Assembly (NCBI RefSeq): GCF_029714425.1
Contig: NZ_CP121668.1
Location: 3,679,501-3,743,500, forward strand
Direction of reading: 5' to 3'
Source of the DNA: Bradyrhizobium sp. CB2312
Lineage (GTDB): Bacteria; Pseudomonadota; Alphaproteobacteria; Rhizobiales; Xanthobacteraceae
Length of the DNA stretch: 64,000 nt
The notes beneath the pieces were generated by a model that saw only the letters and a program-made list of their open reading frames with translations, was not told the origin of the DNA and made no database searches. Shown in pieces: positions 18,423 through 28,280 of the stretch. Positions within the stretch are counted from its first letter, which is position 1, and the number at the start of each line of letters is the position of its first letter. The translations under genes and the position numbers were made by a program.

Positions 18423-19133
18423 TCAATGGCCGGCGCTCTGGCCGCCGTCGACATGCAGGATCTCGCCGGTGACGAAGGAGGCACGTTCGAGATAGAGCAC
18501 GGCATCGACGATGTCGGACATCTCGCCCATGTGACCCAGGGGATGCATCGCGCCGTACTGCGCATGCGTCGCGACGGCGTGCATCGGCGACTTGATGATG
18601 CCGGGCGCCACCGCATTCACGCGGATTCCGCGCCTGGCGTATTCGATCGCAAGCGATTTGGTCGCGGCGTTTAGCCCACCCTTGCTCAGCGAGGCCAGCA
18701 CCGAGGGCACGTTCGAATTGGCGTGATCGACCAGCGTGGTCGTGATCTGGACGATGTGACCCGACTCCTGCTTCTCCATCTCGGCGATCGCCAGCTGCGT
18801 GATGTTGAAGAAGCCGGCGACATTGGTGCCCATCACCGCCGCATAGTCCTCGGCCGTGTACTGCGTGAACGGCTTTGCGACGAAGATGCCGGCATTGTTG
18901 ACCAGCGTGTCGATGCGGCCGAAGCGGGCAATTGCCTGGGAGACGACCCGCTCGGCGGTGCTCCGATCGGCGATGTCGCCGGCAACGGCGAGGACATCGT
19001 CATCGCCCGACGGCTTGATCGACCGCGCCGTTGCGATGACGCGATAGTTGCGATCGCGAAAACCCTGGACCAGGGCGGCGCCGATGCCCTGCGATGCACC
19101 GGTGATGATGGCGACTTTCTGCTCGATACCCAT
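18423..19133 (-). CDS. Short-chain dehydrogenase/reductase with altered catalytic site
   Basis: A 236-aa classical-length SDR. The NAD(P) loop TGASQGIG starts at residue 11, NNAG is at 79–82, and the C-terminal HVDGGQSAGH is typical. The catalytic Lys is Lys151, but the usual Tyr four residues before it is Ala147 (V-L-A-S-L-S-K), and the usual Ser before it lies in an I-T-T-T stretch. The site therefore departs from the Ser-Tyr-Lys triad and may not reduce carbonyls in the normal way. ATG 19133 is used because a gcccgtc-rich leader without homology lies further out. It is the first gene of an operon with the tautomerase and the MFS permease, divergent from a LysR gene. Confidence 0.85.
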   Translation of the reverse strand: MGIEQKVAIITGASQGIGAALVQGFRDRNYRVIATARSIKPSGDDDVLAVAGDIADRSTAERVVSQAIARFGRIDTLVNNAGIFVAKPFTQYTAEDYAAVMGTNVAGFFNITQLAIAEMEKQESGHIVQITTTLVDHANSNVPSVLASLSKGGLNAATKSLAIEYARRGIRVNAVAPGIIKSPMHAVATHAQYGAMHPLGHMGEMSDIVDAVLYLERASFVTGEILHVDGGQSAGH

Positions 19134-19340
19134 GACGGGCTCCTGTTGTTGAAAACCTGCGCCGGCAGCGGCTGGCTTGCCCGTTGACGTACGCCGCAGC
19201 GCCCCGGCTGCGAATACACGTCGTCCGGCAGACACTGTTACGCGGCGCGAACGAATGCCGGATCGGCGCCCGGCGGAGGTTGTCGCGGCGGGGACGAACG
19301 CCTAGCCTGTCACCGGAATGTGATGGGGCGGCAGGAAGGC

Positions 19341-20264
19341 ATGGATCGTCTGGATGCGATGAAGGTGTTCGTCGTTGCGGTCGATGAGGGCAGCTTGGCT
19401 GCCGCAGGCCGCAAGCTCGGCCGCTCGCCGGCGGCCGTGAGCCGCGCCATCGCCTTCCTGGAGGAGCGGGTCGGCGCCGAGCTGCTGCACCGGACCACGC
19501 GGTCGATCAAGCTGAGCGAGGAGGGCGAGCGCTATGTCGCGGTCTGCCGCCGCGTGCTCACCGAGTTGGAGGAGGCCGACGACATCGCCGCCGGACCGCG
19601 CACGGCGCCGCGCGGCCTGCTCACCATCACCGCGCCCATCGTATCGGGCGAGATGGTGCTGCGGCCGATCCTCGATGCGTTTCTCGACGCTTATCCAACC
19701 GTGTCGGCAAAGCTCCTGCTGTTCGATCGCGCGGTCAACCTGATCGAGGAGGGGGTCGATATCGCGCTTCGCATCGGGCCTCTCGCGGATTCATCGATGG
19801 TCGCGATGCGGGTCGGCGGAATCAGCCGCGTCGTGGTGGCGGCGCCGCGCTATCTGAAGCAGCATCCGCGCATCACCGAGCCCGGCGATCTCGCAAAGCA
19901 TCAGATCGTGGCGATGGCGCACCTGCCGAATTCCTGGACCTTCGCGCCGCAGGCCGGCTCATCAGTGGCGCGGACGGTGCAGTTCACGCCGCGCCTCGTC
20001 GTCAACAGCACCTATGCGGCCGTAGCCTCCGCCGTCGCCGGGCGCGGCGTGGCGCGGATGTATTCGTACCAGGTGGCCGAGCAGATCGCGCGCGGCGAGC
20101 TCGAGATCGTGCTGGCCGGCGACGAGGATCCGGAGATGCCGGCGCATCTGATCTGCCCGCAGGGCCGGCTTTCGGTGCCCAAGGTGCGGGCGTTCACCGA
20201 CTTTGCCGTGCCGCGGCTGAAGAAACAGTTTGCGCTGCTGACACAGAGCATCAAGGCGCGCTGA
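19341..20264 (+). CDS. LysR-family transcriptional regulator
   Basis: A 307-aa regulator. An N-terminal winged HTH (MDRLDAMKVFVVAVDEGSLA…SPAAVSRAIAFLEERVGAELLHRTTRS) precedes a periplasmic-binding-like effector domain (about 90–300). The ATG at 19341, after ggcaggaaggc, matches the conserved family start and is preferred over GTG 19320 and ATG 19323. It is divergent from the SDR–tautomerase–MFS operon across about 200 bases, the standard layout for a LysR protein that controls its neighbours. The effector is unknown. Confidence 0.92.
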   Translation: MDRLDAMKVFVVAVDEGSLAAAGRKLGRSPAAVSRAIAFLEERVGAELLHRTTRSIKLSEEGERYVAVCRRVLTELEEADDIAAGPRTAPRGLLTITAPIVSGEMVLRPILDAFLDAYPTVSAKLLLFDRAVNLIEEGVDIALRIGPLADSSMVAMRVGGISRVVVAAPRYLKQHPRITEPGDLAKHQIVAMAHLPNSWTFAPQAGSSVARTVQFTPRLVVNSTYAAVASAVAGRGVARMYSYQVAEQIARGELEIVLAGDEDPEMPAHLICPQGRLSVPKVRAFTDFAVPRLKKQFALLTQSIKAR

Positions 20265-20410
20265 GCCGCTTCGCGCGCCCGCAATGCGTTGTTTTGCGTA
20301 TACGGCGGGCCGGCTGAATCGGCGATGGTTCCCAAACAGTTAACGCCGATTTAACGGATGAGTCCTAGGCTGTCTCGGCCGGGGTTACTCGCAAGGCCGA
20401 GGTGAGCCCA

Positions 20411-20566
20411 ATGGAAGCCCAGAAGATCGCGGTCGACGCCGTCGTCGCGCTGACCGATTGCGACCGCGACGCCGTCATCGCCTTCATCCGCCGGCTCTAT
20501 CTCGCTGGCGTCACCGACCCCAAGCGCCTGACATTCAAGGGCCTCCAGGCGCTGTCGCGGGCTTGA
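20411..20566 (+). CDS. Small conserved-looking ORF, 51 aa
   Basis: An ATG at 20411 after a gaggtgagcccA leader opens a 51-codon frame, MEAQKIAVDAVVALTD…RRLYLAGVTDPKRLTFKGLQALSRA, ending TGA. The composition is that of a soluble, slightly helical protein (alternating Val/Ala and charged residues), with third-position G/C as in real genes. No domain is recognised. It lies alone between the LysR gene and the membrane hydroxylase gene. Confidence 0.55.
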   Translation: MEAQKIAVDAVVALTDCDRDAVIAFIRRLYLAGVTDPKRLTFKGLQALSRA

Positions 20567-20709
20567 TTCGGCCGGTTTCGGGCCTTCCAGCTCCAGGTTC
20601 CGTGCGAGCGCTCTCCCCAGCGTGATTGCAACCCACCGGCGAATATCTTGCCGCTCGGGCCGCGTCGGGCTACACGACAACCCGGCTGGGTCACTTGGGA
20701 TTTGGGGAA

Positions 20710-21639
20710 ATGCTGAGACAGCTTTTTGCGCCGCAGCTTGTCATTTTGTATGTGCTTGCGGCATCGACGATCTACGTTCACTTCCGCGGCAAGCAGCGGC
20801 TGCGCTTCGCGCGCCAGCTCGGCGATCACTCGACCTATCTCGCGCCCTACAATGTGTTGATGTATGCGGGCTCCGCCGTGCCGAACAAGCCGGTGATCTC
20901 GGTCGATCAGTTTCCGGAGCTGAAGCCGCTCAGTGAGAATTGGGAGACCATCCGCGACGAGGCGGTGCGCCTGTTCGACGAAGGCTTCATCCGCGCGGCG
21001 GCGAAGAACAATGACTGGGGCTTCTACTCGTTCTTCAAGAGCGGCTGGAAGCGCTTTTACCTGAAATGGTACGACGACTTCCTGCCGTCGGCGAACACGC
21101 TGTGCCCGAAGACCGTGGAGCTGCTCAAGTCGATCCCGAGCGTGCACGGCGCGATGTTCGCGATGCTGCCCCCGGGCGGCAAGTTAGGGGCGCACCGCGA
21201 TCCCTTTGCCGGCTCGCTGCGCTACCACCTCGGCCTCGTCACGCCGAACTCGAACAAGTGCCGCATCCTCGTCGACGGTGTCGAATGCGTGTGGCGCGAC
21301 GGCGAGGCCTTCATGTTCGACGAGACCTTCATCCACAGCGCCGAGAATGCGACCGACGTCAACCGCATCATCTTGTTCTGCGACGTCGAACGCCCGATGA
21401 AGTATGGCTTCATGACCTCGATCAATCGCTGGGTCAGCCATCACATCGTCAAGGCCTCGGCGACGCAGAACGTCGAGGGCGAGAATGTCGGCGTGCTCAA
21501 CAAGGTGTTCGGCAAGCTCTACGAGATCCATCTCGGCAGCCGCAAGGTCAAGGAGTGGAACCGCAACGTCTACTACACGCTGAAGTACTCGCTGACGGCG
21601 CTGATCCTCGGCTTGATCGTGCTGTCGGCATTGCGATAG
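20710..21639 (+). CDS. Membrane-anchored aspartyl/asparaginyl beta-hydroxylase family, LpxO/OlsC-like lipid hydroxylase
   Basis: A 309-aa protein with a hydrophobic helix at each end (residues 6–24 and about 290–308) and a central Fe(II)/2-oxoglutarate double-stranded beta-helix domain. The metal ligands are readable as His162-x-Asp164 (GAHRDP) and His209 (FIHSAEN), with Arg219 in the expected oxoglutarate position. Length, anchors and motifs match LpxO (2-hydroxylation of the secondary acyl chain of lipid A) and its relative OlsC (ornithine lipids). Which lipid is used cannot be told. Other envelope genes lie about 5 kb away. Confidence 0.8.
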   Translation: MLRQLFAPQLVILYVLAASTIYVHFRGKQRLRFARQLGDHSTYLAPYNVLMYAGSAVPNKPVISVDQFPELKPLSENWETIRDEAVRLFDEGFIRAAAKNNDWGFYSFFKSGWKRFYLKWYDDFLPSANTLCPKTVELLKSIPSVHGAMFAMLPPGGKLGAHRDPFAGSLRYHLGLVTPNSNKCRILVDGVECVWRDGEAFMFDETFIHSAENATDVNRIILFCDVERPMKYGFMTSINRWVSHHIVKASATQNVEGENVGVLNKVFGKLYEIHLGSRKVKEWNRNVYYTLKYSLTALILGLIVLSALR

Positions 21640-21656
21640 GCCGAGGTGCGAAGTAC

Positions 21657-21740
21657 GTAGCCCGGATGGAGCGAAGCGAAATCCGGGACCTTTGCCGCGG
21701 CGAGAGAGCCCCGGATTGCGCTTCGCTCCATCCGGGCTAC
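21657..21740. repeat. Palindromic intergenic repeat ('gtagcccggatgg' family)
   Basis: The left arm gtagcccggatggagcgaag and the right arm cttcgctccatccgggctac are perfect complements, with further pairing of the inner cgaaatccggg and ccccggattgcg words. It lies between the convergent hydroxylase and mosA genes. Confidence 0.85.
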
Positions 21741-21755
21741 GGTGCCTGAATCATA

Positions 21756-21781
21756 AAGCCCCGGAGCGATTTCCGGGGCTT
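21756..21781. terminator. Bidirectional hairpin terminator between hydroxylase gene and mosA
   Basis: aagccccgga (21756–21765) and tccggggctt (21772–21781) pair perfectly around gcgatt. It is followed by ccttatt on the plus side and by tatg on the other, and sits between convergent genes. Confidence 0.8.
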
Positions 21782-21809
21782 CCTTATTATGGATGAGCTC
21801 TGGTCGTGA

Positions 21810-22637
21810 TCACACCGGCTTGACGCCGGTGTGAATGATCGAACCCACATGCTGCCCGCGCAGCGCCGCGCTGATGCGGCCCGGCACGAGGCCGTTGACG
21901 ACCTGCACGCGCGCGATGTGGCGTGCATTCGCCATCACCTCGAGCAGCGCGGGATCGAACGGCAGCGTGCCCTTGAGCTTCGCAAGCTCGATGAAGCTGG
22001 TCTCTTTCAACAGCTCAGCCTTCTTGCCATCGGCGCCATTGGGATCGTCGGTGTAGACGCCGTCGACATCTTCCACGATCGTGAGGCCAGCGGCCCCGAG
22101 CGCATCGGCGAGCAGGAAGGCGCCGGTGTCGGCCCGATGCAGCGGGATGCGGGAGGTCGGGAATTCGTGATGGTGGTAGGGCGGGAACGCGCTGCCGACG
22201 ACGGCGCGGGCCGCCTGGAGGTGGATTGCGAGCTGGCTCGCGATTGTCGGATGCTCGACATAGGAGACGCCTTCCGGCGCAAGCAGGCTTGCGAGGATGT
22301 GGCCGTTCTGGCCGGCCTCGCTGGCCGCGAGCGGGGCGAGCGAGCCCACGGGAAGGCCGAGGTCGAGACCGACGCTGTAGAGGTGGCGGGCGCGGATGCC
22401 GGCGCCGGTCAGGATCAGCAGGCGATGCTCCGGCAGCAGCGCGCGCAGCTCGTCGACGAGCGGCAGGATCGCCTCATGGCCGCGGTCCATGATGCGGCCG
22501 CCGATCTTGATGACCTGCAGCCAGGGCAGCAGCTTGATCGGGCGGTTGCCGGCGACGGGGCGGGTGAGATCGCTATCCAGAAGCGTCTGGCGCGCGAGCG
22601 GCGAGGCGACGTGCTTGATCTGGTTGGTGTTAGCCAT
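21810..22637 (-). CDS. mosA: Molybdenum storage protein subunit alpha, MosA
   Basis: A 275-aa amino-acid-kinase-fold protein. The sequence closely follows Azotobacter vinelandii MosA as I remember it: the N-terminus [13 protein letters not shown], then [22 protein letters not shown], the [21 protein letters not shown] stretch, and the [12 protein letters not shown] loop that contributes to the polyoxomolybdate cage. In that system three alpha and three beta subunits form a hexameric cage that stores about 100 molybdenum atoms using ATP. The ATG at 22637 leaves a 13-base gap to mosB. Its role here would be Mo buffering for nitrogenase or molybdopterin enzymes such as the one at 53.5 kb. Confidence 0.92.
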   Translation of the reverse strand: MANTNQIKHVASPLARQTLLDSDLTRPVAGNRPIKLLPWLQVIKIGGRIMDRGHEAILPLVDELRALLPEHRLLILTGAGIRARHLYSVGLDLGLPVGSLAPLAASEAGQNGHILASLLAPEGVSYVEHPTIASQLAIHLQAARAVVGSAFPPYHHHEFPTSRIPLHRADTGAFLLADALGAAGLTIVEDVDGVYTDDPNGADGKKAELLKETSFIELAKLKGTLPFDPALLEVMANARHIARVQVVNGLVPGRISAALRGQHVGSIIHTGVKPV

Positions 22638-22650
22638 GACGGGGTGTTCT

Positions 22651-23463
22651 TCAGCTCGCGGTGATGATGGTGCCGACATGCTCGCCCGCGAGCGCGCGGG
22701 TGAGATTGCCGGGGACGAGGCCGTTGATGATCTGCACCTCGCGGACATGGCGCGAGGCGTTGAGCAGATCGAGCACCGGGAATTCCAGGATCGAATCCTG
22801 CAGGCCCTTGGCCTTCATCTCGGCGACCGAGATCTTGGGGATGAAGGTGGCGTTCTTCGACGTCTTGGGGTTCGCGGTGTAGAGGCCGTTCTCGTCCTTC
22901 ACATAGATCATCGCCTTGCAGCCGAACTGCTCGGCGACGAGGAAGCAACCGGCGTCGGTGCGATAGGGCGGGATGACGCCTTCGGCCGCCGGCCGCATCC
23001 ACAAACTATAGGGCGGCATGCCGCTGAAGATCACCGCGTTCACCTCGGCGAGGAACAGCGGCACGGACGAGAGGCCCGCGCTGGAGACGGCGGAGACGCC
23101 GTGCCTGGCAAGCAACTGCCCGAGCATCGCAGCGTTCTGGTCGGCGACGGAAGCGCCAAGCTGCGACAGCACGCCGGCTGGCAAGCGCAGGCCCGCGGCG
23201 ATCGAATAGAGATGCCGCGCGCGGGTGCCGGCGCCGGTGCCGATCAGCAGCTTGTGCGCCTTGCGGGCGGCGATAATCTCCTCGACGATCGGATAGACTG
23301 CGGCGCGGCCGCGATCGATCATGCTCTGGCCGCCGATCTTGATGACGGTCGCATCCGGGAGGATGCGGAAGTCCGAAGCCTTCTCCGCTGCGGCGACAAG
23401 CTGTGGATCGGTGAGCGAGCGCTGCATCAGCAGTGCTTCGAGCTCGCTGGTCGTCGTCGACAT
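22651..23463 (-). CDS. mosB: Molybdenum storage protein subunit beta, MosB
   Basis: A 270-aa partner of MosA, same fold. It shows the beta-subunit pattern [56 protein letters not shown] and [26 protein letters not shown], and ends GTIITAS. The ATG at 23463 gives exactly the family length and has a gagaggtg ribosome site; an in-frame ATG three codons earlier is less likely. It is the first gene of the mosB–mosA operon. A symmetric site at 23553–23569 lies between it and the divergent gene. Confidence 0.92.
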   Translation of the reverse strand: MSTTTSELEALLMQRSLTDPQLVAAAEKASDFRILPDATVIKIGGQSMIDRGRAAVYPIVEEIIAARKAHKLLIGTGAGTRARHLYSIAAGLRLPAGVLSQLGASVADQNAAMLGQLLARHGVSAVSSAGLSSVPLFLAEVNAVIFSGMPPYSLWMRPAAEGVIPPYRTDAGCFLVAEQFGCKAMIYVKDENGLYTANPKTSKNATFIPKISVAEMKAKGLQDSILEFPVLDLLNASRHVREVQIINGLVPGNLTRALAGEHVGTIITAS

Positions 23464-23552
23464 CAGAGACACCTCTCGTTGTCAATGCATTCTCTACGGT
23501 GGCCTCGTCGGCCCTGACCGCTGCCGCAACTCTTGCTGGATAGTTCGGCCCA

Positions 23553-23569
23553 TGGCAACAAGATTGCCA
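23553..23569. promoter_or_regulatory. Symmetric TGGCAA-N5-TTGCCA site, sigma-54-like in both directions
   Basis: TGGCAACAAGATTGCCA is a perfect inverted repeat. Read either way it has the GG-N10-GC spacing and TGGC/TTGC elements of a sigma-54 -24/-12 promoter. On the plus strand transcription would begin about 20 bases before the NTF2-like gene, and on the minus strand about 80 bases before mosB. It could equally be an operator for a dimeric regulator. Confidence 0.45.
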
Positions 23570-23598
23570 GCATTCAACGGCTGAATTTGGAGCAGGCG

Positions 23599-24057
23599 AT
23601 GGCCTCCTTGCCAACCGCGACCCCCGAGATCACGCAGTTCTTCCGCGTGTGGCTGGACACCTTCGCAGGCCACGTCCGCGAGGTCGATTATGCTTCGGCG
23701 CGGCCGCTCTTTCATCCGGATGTGCTGGCCTTCGGCACGCATAACGACGTCATCCCCGGCCTCGACCAATGGGTCAAAACGCAATGGGACAACGTCTGGC
23801 CGAAGACGACCGACTTTCGATTCATCCTCGAGCAGGTCTCGATCCTGGCATCCGCCGACGGCACGATGGCGACGGTGATCGCGCCGTGGACGAGCACGGG
23901 CTATCATCCCGACGGTAGCGCGTTTTCGCGCCCCGGCCGTGCAACAATGGTGTTCGCGAAGGACGGCGATGGCTGGCTATGCGTGCACTCGCACATGTCG
24001 CTCAATCGCGGAGTGCCGCAGGCGAGCCATGCGAATCGGCCGGTAAAGGCCTGGTAG
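23599..24057 (+). CDS. NTF2/SnoaL-like domain protein divergent from mosBA
   Basis: A 152-aa protein with the cone-shaped NTF2-like fold pattern: an N-terminal helix (ITQFFRVWLDTFAGHV), then DYASARPLFHPDVLAFGTHNDVIPGLDQWVKTQWDNVW and alternating strands ending in WLCVHSHMSLNRG. Family members are small-molecule-binding domains or isomerase-like enzymes; no catalytic assignment is possible here. ATG 23599 follows an ggagcag ribosome site. It shares a short intergenic region with mosB and may be co-regulated with molybdenum storage. Confidence 0.75.
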   Translation: MASLPTATPEITQFFRVWLDTFAGHVREVDYASARPLFHPDVLAFGTHNDVIPGLDQWVKTQWDNVWPKTTDFRFILEQVSILASADGTMATVIAPWTSTGYHPDGSAFSRPGRATMVFAKDGDGWLCVHSHMSLNRGVPQASHANRPVKAW

Positions 24058-24207
24058 TAGAGCGGTCAACGCCGGCTCTATCGGCCGACTAAAGTTTTAG
24101 CCTCTCGTTCCAGTTCGGCTGGAACCCTTGGAACCCAATATCGTTTGTTTGGCAACGAACAACCGATGAAAACGCGCAAGCGGGGGCCTGCCCGAGGGAG
24201 CATTCCC

Positions 24208-25548
24208 ATGGCAACACTTGGCCTCGACGTCACCCGACTTACCGCATCCGAGCATCAACGTCAGCTTCGTCGCGCCGTGATCGCCTCCACGATCGGGACT
24301 GCGATCGAATGGTATGACTTCTTTCTCTACAGCACCGTTACGGGTCTGGTTTTCGCAAAGCTGTTCTTTCCACATTCCGATCCCTGGGTCGGCACGTTGG
24401 AGGCCTTTGCGATATACGCGGTGGGCTTCGTCGCGCGCCCGATTGGCGCGGCAATCTTTGGGCACTATGGCGACCGCATCGGACGCAAATCCACACTGAT
24501 CGCGACGCTGCTCTTGATGGGACTGGCAACCGCCGCAGTGGCCGTGGTGCCGACCTATGCGAGCATCGGCATCTGGGGAGCCGCGATTCTGACCGTGCTG
24601 CGATTCATTCAGGGCGTCGGCGTCGGTGGCGAGTGGGGCGGCTCGGTGCTGATGTCGATGGAATGGGCCCGCGACGACCACTCCCGAGGATTGATCGCAT
24701 CATGGCCGCAGTTCGGCGTGCCTTGCGGGCTGTTCCTTGCCAATCTCGCCGTGCTGGCGTTCAGCCAGATGGCGGGCGATCAGTTCCTCGCGTGGGGCTG
24801 GCGTATTCCGTTCGCGCTCAGCATCATCCTGGTTGGTGTCGGCCTCTACATCCGGCTCGGCATTCTCGAAACGCCGGTGTTCTCAAAGCTCGTGGCTGAA
24901 CGTCAGGTCGACCGCACGCCGATGCTGACCGTGATCCGGGAATACCCGAAGGAGATTCTGCTGTCCGCCTTCGCGCGCATGTCCGAGCAGGCGCCGTTCT
25001 ACATCTTCACCGCCTTCGTGTTCTCCTATGGCATCGGCACGCTGCACGTTTCGCGCGACTTCCTGCTGACCGCGGTGCTCTCGGCCTCGGTGCTGTCGTT
25101 TGTCTCGATCCCGTTGTGCGGGCACATCTCCGATCGGATCGGCCGCAAGAACATGTACATGCTCGGCGCTGCCGCGACGGGCATCTTCGGCTTCATCTAT
25201 TTCGCGATGCTCAATACCGGATCGCTAGCCATCATCTTCCTGGCGATCGTTCTGTCGCTGATTCCGCACGACATGCAGTATGGCCCGCAAGCGGCCTTGA
25301 TCGCCGAGAGCTTTACCGGACGCCTGCGCTACAGCGGCTCCTCGCTCGGATACCAGCTCGCATCCGTGATCGCCGGCGGTCCCGCGCCGTTGATCGCCAC
25401 CTGGCTGTACGGCACGTTCCACTCGGCGACGGCGATTGCGGCCTATATCGCGGCGTGCGCCGTCATCACGCTGGCCGCGACCGCGCTGATGACCGATTAC
25501 ACCGGCAAGGATATCAACGGCGCAGATGCGCACGCTTCGCGGGCCTGA
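24208..25548 (+). CDS. MFS transporter, metabolite:H+ symporter (MHS/ProP-like) family
   Basis: A 446-aa inner-membrane permease with about twelve hydrophobic segments. Family marks are the first helix ASTIGTAIEWYDFFLYSTVTGL, the loop FGHYGDRIGRKSTLIATLLLMG, and RFIQGVGVGGEWGGSVLMSMEW, all typical of the MHS family (citrate, alpha-ketoglutarate, proline/betaine, shikimate carriers). The substrate cannot be assigned. ATG 24208 after cgagggagc is preferred over upstream in-frame starts at 24166 and 24145. A terminator follows directly. The 140-base gap upstream shows only 'ttccagttcggctggaac', a small inverted repeat. Confidence 0.88.
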   Translation: MATLGLDVTRLTASEHQRQLRRAVIASTIGTAIEWYDFFLYSTVTGLVFAKLFFPHSDPWVGTLEAFAIYAVGFVARPIGAAIFGHYGDRIGRKSTLIATLLLMGLATAAVAVVPTYASIGIWGAAILTVLRFIQGVGVGGEWGGSVLMSMEWARDDHSRGLIASWPQFGVPCGLFLANLAVLAFSQMAGDQFLAWGWRIPFALSIILVGVGLYIRLGILETPVFSKLVAERQVDRTPMLTVIREYPKEILLSAFARMSEQAPFYIFTAFVFSYGIGTLHVSRDFLLTAVLSASVLSFVSIPLCGHISDRIGRKNMYMLGAAATGIFGFIYFAMLNTGSLAIIFLAIVLSLIPHDMQYGPQAALIAESFTGRLRYSGSSLGYQLASVIAGGPAPLIATWLYGTFHSATAIAAYIAACAVITLAATALMTDYTGKDINGADAHASRA

Positions 25549-25569
25549 GGTCAGGAGGCCCTTCGCAAA

Positions 25570-25598
25570 AAAGCCCCGGACGTCCTGTCCGGGGCTTT
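25570..25598. terminator. Bidirectional terminator between the MFS and hydrolase genes
   Basis: aaagccccgga (25570–25580) and tccggggcttt (25588–25598) form an 11-bp stem. A/T runs on both sides fit termination of both convergent genes. Confidence 0.85.
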
Positions 25599-25620
25599 GA
25601 TGTTCGAGATGTCGCGCAGC

Positions 25621-26322
25621 CTACTCCGGCTGGCCGATGCTGACCTTGAGCGTGCCGACGCCGTCGACGCCGCATTCGAGCTTGTCGCCGGGCTGGAGCT
25701 GCGACACGCCAGCCGGCGTGCCCGTCATGATGATGTCGCCGGCGGCGAGCTTCACCTGCTGGGAGAGCTGCCAGATGATCTCCGGCACATTCCAGATCAG
25801 CTCGGTGAGATCGCCCTTCTGCGCCTCCTTGCCGTTGACGGTGAGCCAGATCTTGCCCTTGGCGGGATGGCCGATCTTGGAGGCCGGCTGCACCGCGGAG
25901 CACGGCGCGGAGCCGTCGAACGACTTGCCGATCTCCCACGGGCGCTCCTTCTTGCGCGAGGCGATCTGAAGGTCGCGGCGGGTGAGGTCGATGCCGACGG
26001 CATAGCCGTAGACGTGGTCGAGCGCCTTGTCGGCGGGAATGTTGAGGCCGCCGCTCTTCATCGCGACGATCAACTCGACCTCGTGATGCAGGTCCTTGGT
26101 CAGCGGCGGATACGGAATGGTCGCGCCATCCGGGACCAGCATGTCGGCATGCTTGGCGAAGAAGAAGGGCGGGGCGCGCTCGTCATTGCCCATCTCGCGG
26201 ATGTGCTCGAGATAGTTGCGTCCGACGCACCAGATGCGGCGCACCGGATAACGGCCACTCTCCCCGACGACGGGAAGGGAAGCCTGGGGCGGAAGCGGGA
26301 TGACATAGGAGGCGGCGTTCAT
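25621..26322 (-). CDS. Fumarylacetoacetate hydrolase-family protein (fumarylpyruvate hydrolase-like)
   Basis: A 233-aa metal-dependent C–C hydrolase of the FAH family. Conserved pieces are WCVGRNYLEHIREMG near the start, the metal-ligand region DLHHEVELIVAM, YAVGIDLTRRDLQ, and IIMTGTPAGVSQLQPGD near the end. The closest well-known types are fumarylpyruvate hydrolase of the gentisate pathway and related acylpyruvases, but no ring-cleavage gene lies nearby. ATG 26322 leaves the rest of the open frame, which overlaps the transporter gene, as untranslated. It lies 37 bases downstream of the ABC exporter stop, on the same strand. Confidence 0.85.
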   Translation of the reverse strand: MNAASYVIPLPPQASLPVVGESGRYPVRRIWCVGRNYLEHIREMGNDERAPPFFFAKHADMLVPDGATIPYPPLTKDLHHEVELIVAMKSGGLNIPADKALDHVYGYAVGIDLTRRDLQIASRKKERPWEIGKSFDGSAPCSAVQPASKIGHPAKGKIWLTVNGKEAQKGDLTELIWNVPEIIWQLSQQVKLAAGDIIMTGTPAGVSQLQPGDKLECGVDGVGTLKVSIGQPE

Positions 26323-26359
26323 GGAGCGATCTCGCTGCTCTTGAGGTTGATGAGGAACT

Positions 26360-28162
<1,803 letters not shown>

Positions 28163-28280
28163 CCGGTGTCCATTGACGGCGCAGGGAAAAGCCTGCCCGC
28201 GCGTCAGGGATCGAAGGGCCTCTGTGCCCGCTAAAGCTCAGCTTTTCAAGCCCAATTAAGGACTTGCGCGGGGATGGATT

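Noticed and set aside
21657..21781. A CRISPR-like array in the repeat-rich gap
   Set aside because: The units are single inverted repeats and a terminator, with no direct repeats at constant spacing. No cas gene is in the window.
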